NCBI RefSeq assembly: GCF_000685015.1
Contig: NZ_BAYA01000005.1
Coordinates: forward strand, 1 to 64,000
DNA: 64,000 nucleotides
Source: Paraburkholderia bannensis NBRC 103871
GTDB taxonomy: Bacteria > Pseudomonadota > Gammaproteobacteria > Burkholderiales > Burkholderiaceae
Direction of reading: 5' to 3'
The notes under the pieces were generated by a model. The model was not told the DNA's origin. It saw only the letters and a list, made by a program, of their open reading frames with translations, and made no database searches. The translations under genes were made by a program, and so were the position numbers. Within the stretch, counting starts at the first letter, position 1. Every line of letters begins with the position of its first letter. Below are positions 43,933 to 51,995 of this stretch, one piece after another.

Positions 43933-44997
43933 GTGAACGCCATCGCTGAAGCCATCACCGCCAGTGCGCCCGCGCGCGACGAACTCGCTCGCCCGCTGCG
44001 CGACCTGCGCCTGTCCGTCATCGATCAGTGCAATTTCCGCTGCACGTACTGCATGCCGCGCGAGGTGTTCGACGCGAATTACCGCTTCCTGAACGCATCG
44101 GAGCGGCTCTCCTTCGACCAGATGATGAAGCTGGTGCGCGGCTTCGTCGCGCTGGGCGTCGAAAAGGTTCGCATCACGGGCGGCGAGCCGTTGCTGCGCC
44201 GCGGGCTGGAATCCTTCATCGAACGCCTTGCAGGCCTGACGACGTTAAGCGGCGCGCCGCTGGATATCGCCCTCACGACCAATGGTTCGCTGCTTGCGGC
44301 GCGAGCGCGCGGCCTGCGTGACGCTGGGCTTTCGCGCGTCACGGTGAGTCTCGACGCGCTCGACGACGCCATCTTCCGCCGCATGAGCGACGTGGACATG
44401 CCTGTCGCGCAGATTCTCGACGGTATCGAACAGGCGCAGGCCGTTGGCCTCGCGCCCGTCAAGGTCAACGCCGTGATCGAGCGCGGCGTGAACGACAGCC
44501 AGATCCTGCCGCTCGTGCGCCACTTCATGAATACCGATATCGCCGTGCGCTTCATCGAATTCATGGACGTGGGCGGCGCGGCCGGCTGGTCGAATTCGAC
44601 GGTGCTCACCGCACAAAACATGCGGGCCATCGTCGAAAACGAATTTGCGCTGCTGCCACTCTACGCCGACGAATCTTCCACATCGGTGAATTACCGCATT
44701 GCAAATGCGAAAGGCACAGTGGGTTTTATCGCCAGCGTCTCGCAGCCGTTTTGCGGCAAATGCTCGCGCGCGCGCGTGTCGGCCGATGGTCAGCTATTTA
44801 CCTGCCTTTTTGCCAAGCAGGGTGCCGACCTGAAGCCGTGGCTTGGCGACGCCGTGTCCAGCGATGAATTGATCGACGCGATCAGCACGCGCTGGCAAAA
44901 CCGCGACGACCAGTATTCGGAACTCAACGCCGACCGCCGGCGCAGCGGGCAGCGCAAAAGCTGGCCCACCGTACGGATGTCGCTGGTCGGCGGCTGA
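43933..44997 (+). CDS. moaA: GTP 3',8-cyclase MoaA
   Basis: A radical-SAM enzyme of 354 residues that makes the first intermediate of the molybdenum cofactor from GTP. The N-terminal cluster cysteines are Cys33, Cys37 and Cys40 in CNFRCTYCMP. The C-terminal cluster lies in FCGKCSRARVSADGQLFTC, and the protein ends with the functional Gly-Gly. The GTG at 43933 is preferred (GGGAAA upstream); a TTG at 43903 is in frame. It starts a moaA-moaE-moaD run directly after the molybdoenzyme modules and supplies their cofactor. Confidence 0.95.
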   Translation: MNAIAEAITASAPARDELARPLRDLRLSVIDQCNFRCTYCMPREVFDANYRFLNASERLSFDQMMKLVRGFVALGVEKVRITGGEPLLRRGLESFIERLAGLTTLSGAPLDIALTTNGSLLAARARGLRDAGLSRVTVSLDALDDAIFRRMSDVDMPVAQILDGIEQAQAVGLAPVKVNAVIERGVNDSQILPLVRHFMNTDIAVRFIEFMDVGGAAGWSNSTVLTAQNMRAIVENEFALLPLYADESSTSVNYRIANAKGTVGFIASVSQPFCGKCSRARVSADGQLFTCLFAKQGADLKPWLGDAVSSDELIDAISTRWQNRDDQYSELNADRRRSGQRKSWPTVRMSLVGG

Positions 44998-45026
44998 GCC
45001 GCGTTTCGCCCCTACCCGGAATAGCC

Positions 45027-45557
45027 ATGACGACCCATCAAACCGATCCTGAAACCGCGCCATCGCGCGTCGACGCGCCTTCGCTGCCTGGCGGCATCGC
45101 GGCGGGCTTCGAAGTGCGCGTGCAGCCCGCGCCCATCGACATCGTCGCCGAAGTCTCGCCGATCATGCGCAACCCCAACGTGGGCGCGGTCGTGGATTTC
45201 ATCGGCATCGTGCGCCATAACGGCGATACCGACGATGTCGTCGCGCTCGAACTCGAACACTATCCGGGCATGACCGAGCATTCGCTCTGGAGCATCGTCG
45301 AAGAGGCTTCGGCGCGCTGGAAACTGGACGCCGTGAAGATCGTGCATCGCGTGGGCCGCATCGCGCTGGGGCATGCCGTGGTGCTGGTCGTGGTGGCCTC
45401 GCCGCATCGCTCGGCGGCTTTCGAGGCCTGCGAATTCATCATGGACTTCCTGAAAACGCATGCGCCATTCTGGAAGAAGGAAGTCAGCCGCGATGGCAGC
45501 GCGCATTGGGTCGATGCCCGCTCGCGCGACGAACAGGCGATGCTGCGCTGGGGCTGA
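45027..45557 (+). CDS. moaE: Molybdopterin synthase catalytic subunit MoaE
   Basis: A 176-residue MoaE with VDFIGIVRHNGDTDDV, HRVGRIALGHAVVLVVVASPHRSAAFEAC and the active-site lysines Lys143 and Lys150 in FLKTHAPFWKKE. It carries about 25 extra residues at the N-terminus compared with usual members. With MoaD it inserts the dithiolene sulfurs into molybdopterin. It is 29 bp after moaA, in operon. Confidence 0.94.
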   Translation: MTTHQTDPETAPSRVDAPSLPGGIAAGFEVRVQPAPIDIVAEVSPIMRNPNVGAVVDFIGIVRHNGDTDDVVALELEHYPGMTEHSLWSIVEEASARWKLDAVKIVHRVGRIALGHAVVLVVVASPHRSAAFEACEFIMDFLKTHAPFWKKEVSRDGSAHWVDARSRDEQAMLRWG

Positions 45558-45617
45558 ACCCGGTCATGGACGCAGCACGATGAGCGGTACGCAGGAAATG
45601 AACCAGGGAATGATTCA

Positions 45618-45875
45618 ATGAAACTCACCATCAAGTATTTCGCGAGCATTCGCGAGCAACTCGGGCTGACGCAGGAAACCATCGACATCGATGCGCCGCT
45701 CATTACGATCAATGGCCTGCGCGACAGGCTGATTGCCCGCAGCCCGCAAGCCGCCGAAGCGCTGGACATGGCGCGCCCGGTGCGCGTAGCCGTGAATCAC
45801 GAAATGGTCGCCGATACCTTTGTGGTTCGGCAGGACAGCGAAATTGCGTTCTTTCCGCCTGTGACGGGTGGCTAA
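45618..45875 (+). CDS. moaD: Molybdopterin synthase sulfur carrier subunit MoaD
   Basis: An 85-residue ubiquitin-like protein starting KLTIKYFASIREQLG and ending PPVTGG. The C-terminal Gly-Gly is thiocarboxylated to donate sulfur in molybdopterin synthesis. The usual order is moaD-moaE; here moaE is first, 60 bp upstream. It is followed by hairpins and a terminator. Confidence 0.94.
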   Translation: MKLTIKYFASIREQLGLTQETIDIDAPLITINGLRDRLIARSPQAAEALDMARPVRVAVNHEMVADTFVVRQDSEIAFFPPVTGG

Positions 45876-45960
45876 CATTCAAGGCGCGCATGCGGCCGAT
45901 AATTGATATCGGCGCATGTGCCTTTCGCCGGCGAGCGATGCGAAGGTAATATCCTCACCG

Positions 45961-45979
45961 GTCGCGCAGCTTGCGCGAC
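45961..45979 (+). other. Hairpin after moaD
   Basis: GTCGCGCA (45961-45968) pairs with TGCGCGAC (45972-45979) around a 3-nt loop. It has no T-run and lies 86 bp after moaD and before the terminator at 46002. It may protect the 3' end of the transcript. Confidence 0.4.
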
Positions 45980-46001
45980 GTCCATAGTAAAGGCCTCCGC
46001 T

Positions 46002-46035
46002 ATCCCCAAAGTCCCCCCGCTTTGGGGATTTTTTT
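46002..46035 (+). terminator. Rho-independent terminator of the moa operon
   Basis: A 10-bp stem, ATCCCCAAAG (46002-46011) with CTTTGGGGAT (46020-46029), is followed by a run of T. This is the strongest terminator in the region and also lies before the 3' end of the convergent DUF3331 gene. Confidence 0.92.
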
Positions 46036-46049
46036 CTGGCGTGCCGACT

Positions 46050-46463
46050 TTACTCGTCCGATTCGATTTCCAGCGCCGAGGCGAGCACGGCCCAGTCCGC
46101 GTTGATGGGCGTGGTGCCGCGCACGAAAGGCCGGTAGACCTTGTCGCCGCGCAGGATATCGTTGCCCGTGAGCGCGCACTGGCCGCGTTTTCGCGCGATG
46201 CACAGGCGCCAGAGCTGCTCCGTATAGTGTCCGCTGGTGGGATCGCTCCACGATACGGATATGAGCTTGTCCTTGCAGACCTCGACAAAGGCCAGATTGG
46301 CGCGCCGTGCGGGAGCGCCGTTCATGATGTCGGGATGAGAGGATCTTGAGAGGCCGTTCGCGGCGTGGCACGCTTTGTCATGCACGCCATCGTGGAGAAC
46401 GGAGCCGCCGCCCAGCAGCGTGAGCGTGTATTGCCAGGCATGGTCGATACTGACTTGGTGCAT
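46050..46463 (-). CDS. DUF3331 family protein
   Basis: A 137-residue protein recognised as the DUF3331 family, common in Burkholderia relatives, by VSWSDPTSGHYTEQLWRL, ARKRGQCALTGNDILRGDKVYRPF and the closing acidic tail. The ATG at 46463 has GAAGGGAAG upstream. Cys and His residues (KACHAANG, RLCIARKRGQCAL) may bind a metal, but no function is known. It is convergent with moaD. An AACTGTACTC-type box in its orientation lies about 280 bp upstream. Confidence 0.82.
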   Translation of the reverse strand: MHQVSIDHAWQYTLTLLGGGSVLHDGVHDKACHAANGLSRSSHPDIMNGAPARRANLAFVEVCKDKLISVSWSDPTSGHYTEQLWRLCIARKRGQCALTGNDILRGDKVYRPFVRGTTPINADWAVLASALEIESDE

Positions 46464-46775
46464 CGTCTGTCTTCCCTTCAATGGTGAATTGTCAGGCCAG
46501 ATTCATACGATCATTCTGTCATGCGCGAGCGATCCAACTGCGATTCATCGATAGAACCAACACGTGAATTTGCATGCTAGCACCGGCATGAGGGAAATGA
46601 TTCTTTTCGACCCGATACAATGAATTGGTGTGCATTCATCGGGGTATATCGCTCTGGCAAGGCAGAATCGTGAATCAACGGTACAGGCTTCATACTAGTG
46701 CCCGTTAAAGCGTCTGATGAATCACACTCCTGCGCTGTTGAAGGGAGTACAGTTCGCGGCGCGCGAACTTGCCAA
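46464..46775. other. Non-coding region between DUF3331 and LysR genes
   Basis: A 312-bp gap without a supportable gene, AT-richer near 46490-46700. It contains GAGTACAGTT at 46745-46754, the reverse complement of AACTGTACTC. Confidence 0.5.
46745..46754 (-). promoter_or_regulatory. AACTGTACTC box, minus orientation (site e)
   Basis: An exact 10-bp AACTGTACTC on the minus strand, upstream of the DUF3331 gene and just after the LysR stop codon. The distance to the DUF3331 start (282 bp) is longer than for the other sites. Confidence 0.35.
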
Positions 46776-47678
46776 TTAACGTTCGAATTCCGTGCCGCGC
46801 ACGGCTTCAATCAGAAAATCGACAAACGAAGCAATACGTGCGGAAATCGCCGTATTGCGGTAATAGACCGCATTGATGGGCTGCCGGACATCCTGCGTCT
46901 GGCCCGCGAAAAGCTGCACCAGCGCTCCGTCACGGCGATCGCGCGCCGTCATGAAGTCCGACAGGCACACGATGCCGGTGCCCGCCAGCGCGAGCTGACG
47001 CAAGGTCTCGCCGCTCGACGAGCGAACAGCGGGCGCGATTCGATACGGCTCGCTGTCCGGCCCCGCAACCGGCCAGAGGTTGAGCGAATCGGGTTCCGTA
47101 AAGCCCAGCAGCGTGTGCTTGTCCAGTTCCTTCACGCGCCGTGGGTGCCCGTGCGCTTTCAGGTACGCGGGCGAGGCAAGAACGCGCACGCGGCTGCGGC
47201 CCACCGGCTTGCTGTGCAGCGTCGAGTCCTTCAACGGGCCAATGCGGATCGCCACGTCCGTGCGGCGCTCCAGCAGGTCGATGATCCCTTCGTTGCTATT
47301 GAGTTCCAGTTCGACCTGCGGATAGCGCTCGCGATAGCCCTGCACGAGCGGCACGATCACGTGCAGCATGAACGGCGTCGCCGCATCCACGCGCAGGCGC
47401 CCCGATGGCCGTTCGCGGCGCGCGGCCATTTGCTCCTCGGCGCCCTCCACGGAAGCGATGATCGCGCGCGCGTCGGCGAGAAACGCCCGCCCTTCCTCGG
47501 TCAATTCGAGCCGCCGCGTCGTTCGGCGCAGCAACGTGGTCTTGAGCTTGTCCTCCAGGCGTCCCAGCGTGCGGCTGGTTGCCGAAATCGTGAGATCAAG
47601 CTGATGCGCCGCCGCCGTGATGGAGCCGCTGTCCACCACGGTCACAAAGGCCTGAAGCTCGTCCAGAGTGATTTTCAT
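46776..47678 (-). CDS. LysR-family regulator of the adjacent MFS transporter
   Basis: A 300-residue LysR protein. The helix-turn-helix lies at about 3-60 (LQAFVTVVDSGSITAAAHQL, SRTLGRLEDKLKTTLL), followed by a substrate-binding domain with GRLRVDAATPFMLHV. It is divergent from an MFS exporter with 104 bp between. A perfect palindrome with T-N11-A geometry sits right at its start, which fits control of both genes. Confidence 0.92.
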   Translation of the reverse strand: MKITLDELQAFVTVVDSGSITAAAHQLDLTISATSRTLGRLEDKLKTTLLRRTTRRLELTEEGRAFLADARAIIASVEGAEEQMAARRERPSGRLRVDAATPFMLHVIVPLVQGYRERYPQVELELNSNEGIIDLLERRTDVAIRIGPLKDSTLHSKPVGRSRVRVLASPAYLKAHGHPRRVKELDKHTLLGFTEPDSLNLWPVAGPDSEPYRIAPAVRSSSGETLRQLALAGTGIVCLSDFMTARDRRDGALVQLFAGQTQDVRQPINAVYYRNTAISARIASFVDFLIEAVRGTEFER

Positions 47679-47680
47679 TG

Positions 47681-47695
47681 TTGATTTGAAATCAA
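47681..47695. promoter_or_regulatory. LysR-type operator palindrome
   Basis: TTGATTT-G-AAATCAA is a perfect 7-1-7 palindrome containing T-N11-A, the LysR consensus form. It lies 2 bp before the LysR start and about 90 bp before the MFS start. Confidence 0.6.
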
Positions 47696-47782
47696 AACAT
47701 ATTGGTTTATAGGTGACTTTTTAGGCAAAAGTAAAGAGCGCACACTGCGGTTCGTTTCCAGCCAACCCCAGGATCGCTCTCC

Positions 47783-49021
47783 ATGTCTCTCGATCAATCC
47801 GCTTCGTCCAGCACCGCGCAGGATGCGCAGGGCAACGCGTGGCTCACCCTGCTCGCGCTCGCGATGGGTGCATTCGCCATCGGCACCACCGAGTTCTCTC
47901 CGATGGGCCTCCTGCCCGTCATCGCGGCAGGCGTGCACGTCTCCATTCCCAGCGCGGGCATGCTCATCACGGCTTACGCCATCGGCGTGATGATCGGCGC
48001 GCCGCTGATGACGCTCGCGTTGTCGCGCTGGTCGCGGCGCTCGGCGCTCATCGCGCTGATGGCGATTTTCACCGTCGGCAACCTGCTTTCGGCGTTCTCG
48101 ACCGACTACACCACGCTGCTGGTCGCGCGCCTCGTCACGAGCCTCAATCACGGCGCGTTCTTCGGGCTGGGCTCGCTCGTGGCCGCGAGCGTCGTGCCGC
48201 GTCACAAGCAGGCCAGCGCCGTCGCCACCATGTTCATGGGCCTCACCATCGCCAATATCGGCGGCGTGCCTGCCGCGACGTGGCTCGGCCAGGCAATCGG
48301 CTGGCGCATGTCGTTCGCGGCCACGGCGGCGCTGGGCGTGCTCACCATGCTGACCCTGCGTTTCGCGCTGCCGCGTGGCGAAGCCGGCAAGGCCCCGCAC
48401 GTGCGCGGCGAGTTGCAGGTGCTCGTGCGCCCCGTCGTGCTGATGGCGCTCGCGACCACCGTGCTCGGCGCTGGCGCGATGTTCACGCTCTACACCTATA
48501 TCGCGCCGACGCTCGAACATCTCGCAGGCGCCACGCCGGGTTTCGTGACGATCATGCTGGTGCTCGTGGGCGTGGGCTTTTCGATCGGCAACGTTGCCGG
48601 CGGCCGACTCGCGGATCGCTCGCTCAATGGCAGCCTGATCGTGTTTCTCGTCCTGCTCGTCGCCGTGATGCTCGCGTTCCCGCTGCTGGTGAAAACGCAG
48701 TTGGGGGCCGCGCTTGCTGTCGTCGTGTGGGGTCTCGCGACGTTCGCCGTCGTGCCGCCCTTGCAGATGCGCGTGATGCGTGCCGCTGCACAGGCGCCGG
48801 GGCTGGCGTCTTCGGTGAATGTCGGCGCTTTCAACCTGGGCAATGCAGTGGGCGCGGCGGCAGGCGGCGCGGCGATTTCGGCGGGCTTTGGCTATGCCGC
48901 GGTGCCCATCGTCGGCGCGCTAATCGCGGCTTCCGGCTTGCTGCTCGTGCTTGCGCAAATGGCACTGAAACGCCAGGACACGTCGAACGCAGCACGCGAA
49001 ATTTCAACGACAAATTTTTAA
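47783..49021 (+). CDS. MFS transporter, DHA1 (AraJ/YdhP-like) family
   Basis: A 412-residue major facilitator with 12 predicted helices. It has the family start [28 protein letters not shown], the motif-A region [28 protein letters not shown], and a second-half [13 protein letters not shown]. Relatives export drugs, sugars or purines. The divergent LysR and the following aldo-keto reductase (31 bp later) suggest one stress- or substrate-induced unit. The substrate is unknown. Confidence 0.92.
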   Translation: MSLDQSASSSTAQDAQGNAWLTLLALAMGAFAIGTTEFSPMGLLPVIAAGVHVSIPSAGMLITAYAIGVMIGAPLMTLALSRWSRRSALIALMAIFTVGNLLSAFSTDYTTLLVARLVTSLNHGAFFGLGSLVAASVVPRHKQASAVATMFMGLTIANIGGVPAATWLGQAIGWRMSFAATAALGVLTMLTLRFALPRGEAGKAPHVRGELQVLVRPVVLMALATTVLGAGAMFTLYTYIAPTLEHLAGATPGFVTIMLVLVGVGFSIGNVAGGRLADRSLNGSLIVFLVLLVAVMLAFPLLVKTQLGAALAVVVWGLATFAVVPPLQMRVMRAAAQAPGLASSVNVGAFNLGNAVGAAAGGAAISAGFGYAAVPIVGALIAASGLLLVLAQMALKRQDTSNAAREISTTNF

Positions 49022-49052
49022 TCGCCACTCACCCATTTTTACGGAGCCAATC

Positions 49053-49859
49053 ATGAGCCATATTCCCGCCTTCGGTCTGGGCACTTTCCGCCTGCAAGGC
49101 CAGGTCGTCATCGATTCCGTGCGCAACGGCCTTGAAGTGGGCTACCGCACGATCGACACCGCGCAGATCTACGGCAACGAAGCCGAAGTCGGCGAAGCCA
49201 TTGCCGCCAGCGGCATCGCGCGCGACGCGCTGTTTCTCACCACCAAGATCTGGGTCGATCATTACTCGCGTGAAAAGCTGATTCCGAGCCTCAAGGAAAG
49301 CCTGCGCAAGCTGCGCACCGACGCCGTCGATCTCACGCTGATCCACTGGCCCGCGCCGAACAACGGCGTGCCGCTCGAAGAAACCATGGGCGCGTTGGCC
49401 GAAGCGAAAGCGCAAGGCCTGACGAAGCAGATTGGCGTGTCCAACTTCAACATCGAACTGACGAAGCAGGCGATTGCCGCAGTCGGCAAGGACAACATCG
49501 CCACCAACCAGATCGAATTGAGCCCGTACCTGCAGAACCACAAGCTCGTGAGCTTTCTGCAGCAGGAAGGCATTCACGTCACGTCGTACATGACGCTTGC
49601 CTACGGCAAGGTGCTGGGCGACCCGGTGATCCGCGCGGTTGCCGAACGCCATCACGCCACGCCCGCACAGGTCGCGCTCGCCTGGGCGTTGCATCTGGGC
49701 TATTCGGTGATCCCGTCGTCGACGAAGCGCGAGAACCTGGCAAGCAACCTGCTGGCACAGACGCTCGAACTCACGGCCGACGATATGGCGCAGATCGCCG
49801 CGCTCGAACGCAATGGCCGCGAAGTGAGCCCCGAAGGTCTGGCCGCGCAGTGGGACTGA
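49053..49859 (+). CDS. dkgB: Aldo-keto reductase, 2,5-diketo-D-gluconate reductase B type
   Basis: A 268-residue monomeric NADPH reductase. The catalytic tetrad is visible as Asp35, Tyr40, Lys65 and His98 ([19 protein letters not shown]). The cofactor C-terminus is [13 protein letters not shown]. Best overall pattern match is DkgB. Members reduce 2,5-diketogluconate, methylglyoxal and other aldehydes. It follows the MFS gene by 31 bp and ends at a strong terminator. Confidence 0.9.
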   Translation: MSHIPAFGLGTFRLQGQVVIDSVRNGLEVGYRTIDTAQIYGNEAEVGEAIAASGIARDALFLTTKIWVDHYSREKLIPSLKESLRKLRTDAVDLTLIHWPAPNNGVPLEETMGALAEAKAQGLTKQIGVSNFNIELTKQAIAAVGKDNIATNQIELSPYLQNHKLVSFLQQEGIHVTSYMTLAYGKVLGDPVIRAVAERHHATPAQVALAWALHLGYSVIPSSTKRENLASNLLAQTLELTADDMAQIAALERNGREVSPEGLAAQWD

Positions 49860-49891
49860 GCCGTCTCGCGCTGGTCTGAACTGAAGAAGTC

Positions 49892-49922
49892 GCGGCGCGC
49901 ACCCAGGCGCGCCGCTTTTTTT
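49892..49922 (+). terminator. Rho-independent terminator after dkgB
   Basis: GCGGCGCGC (49892-49900) pairs with GCGCGCCGC (49907-49915) around a 6-nt loop and is followed by seven T. Confidence 0.93.
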
Positions 49923-49948
49923 ACACCTGCATTAATCAAGGAAATACC

Positions 49949-50368
49949 ATGGCAAGCGTCAGCGTTTCGCTCGATATCGCCGCGCCCGTTGAACCGGTCT
50001 GGAATCTGCTCGGCGATTTCAATGGGCTGCCTAACTGGCTTGAATTTATTCGTTCGTCGCGCCTCACCGAAGAAGGCCGCGTGCGTCATCTGGAAGCGCT
50101 GGACGGCGCCGTCATCGTCGAGGCATTGCTTGAACACAGCGATGCGGGCACGTTCTATCGCTACTCGATTGTCGAAGGCCCAGACCCGGTGCGCCATTAC
50201 GTCGCCACGGTCAGCGCGCGCCGCAACGGCGCGAATACGACGACGGTGACGTGGGCAAGCAGCTTTGAGCCCGTCGATGCGGCGCAGACTACTGCGCTCT
50301 CAGGCAATTACGAAGTGCTGTACCGCGCCGGTTTGAATCGCCTTAAATCGCTTGTGGAAAAGCACTAG
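49949..50368 (+). CDS. SRPBCC-family (polyketide cyclase/dehydrase-like) protein, copy 1
   Basis: A 139-residue START-like protein: VSLDIAAPVEPVWNLLGDFNGLPNWLEFI, GRVRHLEALDGAVIVEALLEH and ATVSARRNGANTTTVTWASSFEP. This fold binds small hydrophobic ligands in a deep pocket. It is convergent with a clear paralogue at 50440-50853. It lies between two aldo-keto reductase genes, so a shared substrate is possible but not shown. Confidence 0.87.
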   Translation: MASVSVSLDIAAPVEPVWNLLGDFNGLPNWLEFIRSSRLTEEGRVRHLEALDGAVIVEALLEHSDAGTFYRYSIVEGPDPVRHYVATVSARRNGANTTTVTWASSFEPVDAAQTTALSGNYEVLYRAGLNRLKSLVEKH

Positions 50369-50380
50369 ATAAAAGCTGGC

Positions 50381-50423
50381 AAAAAAAAGCTCGGCGGGTT
50401 GCCATCAGGCAGCCCGCCGGGCT
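50381..50423. terminator. Terminator between the two SRPBCC genes
   Basis: A long stem, CGGCGGG-T-TGCC (50392-50403) with GGCA-G-CCCGCCG (50408-50419), is preceded by eight A (50381-50388). This gives a U-run on the minus strand, so it mainly ends the minus-strand gene. Confidence 0.8.
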
Positions 50424-50439
50424 TAACCGTCATGATCGC

Positions 50440-50853
50440 TTACGCGAACGATGCCGCCAGGGTGTTCAGGCCGTCACGATAAATACCTTCGAACAGACGG
50501 GTCGCCTCTTCGTCGCTCACGCCATTCGGCGTGAATTCACCGCTCCAGTCCACTTGCGCCTCATGACCGCCCTCGATCGCCGTCACGCTCAACGTCGAGC
50601 GATAACCCGTGACCGGAAACGGCGCTTGCAGAATCGAATAGCTGTAGCTGCGCGCCTGCTGGTCGAACGCTTCGAGCCGCTCGACGATCACGTCGCCGCC
50701 AGGCGTCGCGAGGTGGCGCACGCGGCCGCCTTCGCTCAGTTCGCTCTTCGGAATAAAGGGCAGCCAGTCAGGCAGGGAATTGAAGCCGCCGATCAACTGC
50801 CACACCACATCGGGTGTGGCAGCGATCCGGATGGATGCGCTTGCATGGGCCAT
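50440..50853 (-). CDS. SRPBCC-family (polyketide cyclase/dehydrase-like) protein, copy 2
   Basis: A 137-residue paralogue of the previous protein: IRIAATPDVVWQLIGGFNSLPDWLPFI, GRVRHLATPGGDVIVERLEAFD and VDWSGEFTP. It is transcribed after the aldo-keto reductase at 50872, 18 bp downstream of its stop. Together the two strands show a mirrored AKR-SRPBCC arrangement. The ligand is unknown. Confidence 0.87.
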   Translation of the reverse strand: MAHASASIRIAATPDVVWQLIGGFNSLPDWLPFIPKSELSEGGRVRHLATPGGDVIVERLEAFDQQARSYSYSILQAPFPVTGYRSTLSVTAIEGGHEAQVDWSGEFTPNGVSDEEATRLFEGIYRDGLNTLAASFA

Positions 50854-50871
50854 ATCGTTCTCCAGGTTTGC

Positions 50872-51894
50872 TTAGGCGCGATCGATCGGCAGCGGCGCAT
50901 TGGCCGCGACCAGACCCTGTTCGCGCAGTTCGCGCCAAAGATCGGCGGGCACGGTTTCCTTGAGCGCCGCGTGATCTTCTGCGATACGCGCGGGCTTGCT
51001 CGCACCTGGGATCGCGGCGGCGACCACCGGATTGGCCAGCACGAACTGAAGCGCTACCGCCTTGACGCTGACGTTATGACGCGCGGCAATCGCCTTGATG
51101 CGCTCCACCTTCGCGAGAATCTCGGGCGAGGCCTTCTGATACTCGAAATGCGTCCCGCCTGCCAGCACGCCCGAGCTATACGGGCCGCCCACGACGATTT
51201 CAACATCCTGTGCGGCGGCGGCCGGAATCAGGCGCTGCAACGCGCGCTCGTGGTCGAGCAGCGTGTAACGGCCCGCGAGCAGGAAGCCATCGGGCTTCGT
51301 TTCGGAAAGATCGAGCAGCAGTTCGCAGGGCTCCACGCGATTGACGCCCAGGCCCCACGCCTTGATGACGCCCTCGTCGCGCAACCGCGACAGGACACGG
51401 AATGCACCCGTGCGGGCCTGTTCGAATACGGCAAGCCATTCGTCGCCATAAAAGTCCTGCGCGACGTCGTGCACCCAGACAATATCCAGGCGATCGGTCT
51501 TCAGGCGCTTCAGGCTTTCGTCGATCGAACGCAGCGTCGCGTCGGCCGAATAGTCGTTGACGATTTTGTTAGGACGGCCAAATTCGAATACGCCGCCCTT
51601 TTCGCCAAGGTCGCGAGCGCTCACATCCTCGATTTCGTCGAGAATCACGCGGCCCACTTTCGTGCTCAGCACGTAATCGTCACGCCGGTAAGCGGCGAGC
51701 GCGTCGCCCAGGCGGATTTCCGAAAGGCCCGCGCCATACAGCGGGGCCGTATCGAAGTAACGCACGCCCGTGTCCCACGCGGCCTTGACCGTCGCGAGCG
51801 CTTCGTCTTCGGGGATGTTGCGGAACATGTTGCCCAGCGGCGCAGCGCCAAAGCCAAGCTGCGTGCCAGCCGGCAATTTATCCTTGATGCTCAT
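50872..51894 (-). CDS. Aldo-keto reductase, D-threo-aldose/L-fucose (pyridoxal) dehydrogenase-like
   Basis: A 340-residue AKR of a different branch from DkgB. It has LGFGAAPLGNMFR, Asp48 and Tyr53 in FDTAPLYGAG, Lys79 in LSTKVGR, His in WVHDV and a C-terminal AAIPGASKPARIAED. Relatives oxidise D-threo-aldoses, L-fucose or pyridoxal with NAD(P)+. It is divergent from a LysR gene that probably controls it. Confidence 0.9.
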   Translation of the reverse strand: MSIKDKLPAGTQLGFGAAPLGNMFRNIPEDEALATVKAAWDTGVRYFDTAPLYGAGLSEIRLGDALAAYRRDDYVLSTKVGRVILDEIEDVSARDLGEKGGVFEFGRPNKIVNDYSADATLRSIDESLKRLKTDRLDIVWVHDVAQDFYGDEWLAVFEQARTGAFRVLSRLRDEGVIKAWGLGVNRVEPCELLLDLSETKPDGFLLAGRYTLLDHERALQRLIPAAAAQDVEIVVGGPYSSGVLAGGTHFEYQKASPEILAKVERIKAIAARHNVSVKAVALQFVLANPVVAAAIPGASKPARIAEDHAALKETVPADLWRELREQGLVAANAPLPIDRA

Positions 51895-51950
51895 CGACTT
51901 GCTCCTGTGTGTGAGTCGGTAGAAGGCAGTCTAGGTTGCGGATTTAAGTC

Positions 51951-51961
51951 TGTCCAAGACA
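51951..51961. promoter_or_regulatory. Candidate LysR half-palindrome between AKR and LysR
   Basis: TGTC-CAA-GACA is a short palindrome in the 101-bp divergent region, 35 bp before the LysR start and 57 bp before the AKR start. Confidence 0.35.
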
Positions 51962-51995
51962 TAATTCGACAAACTTGAGTCCTCGGAGGTCTTGA

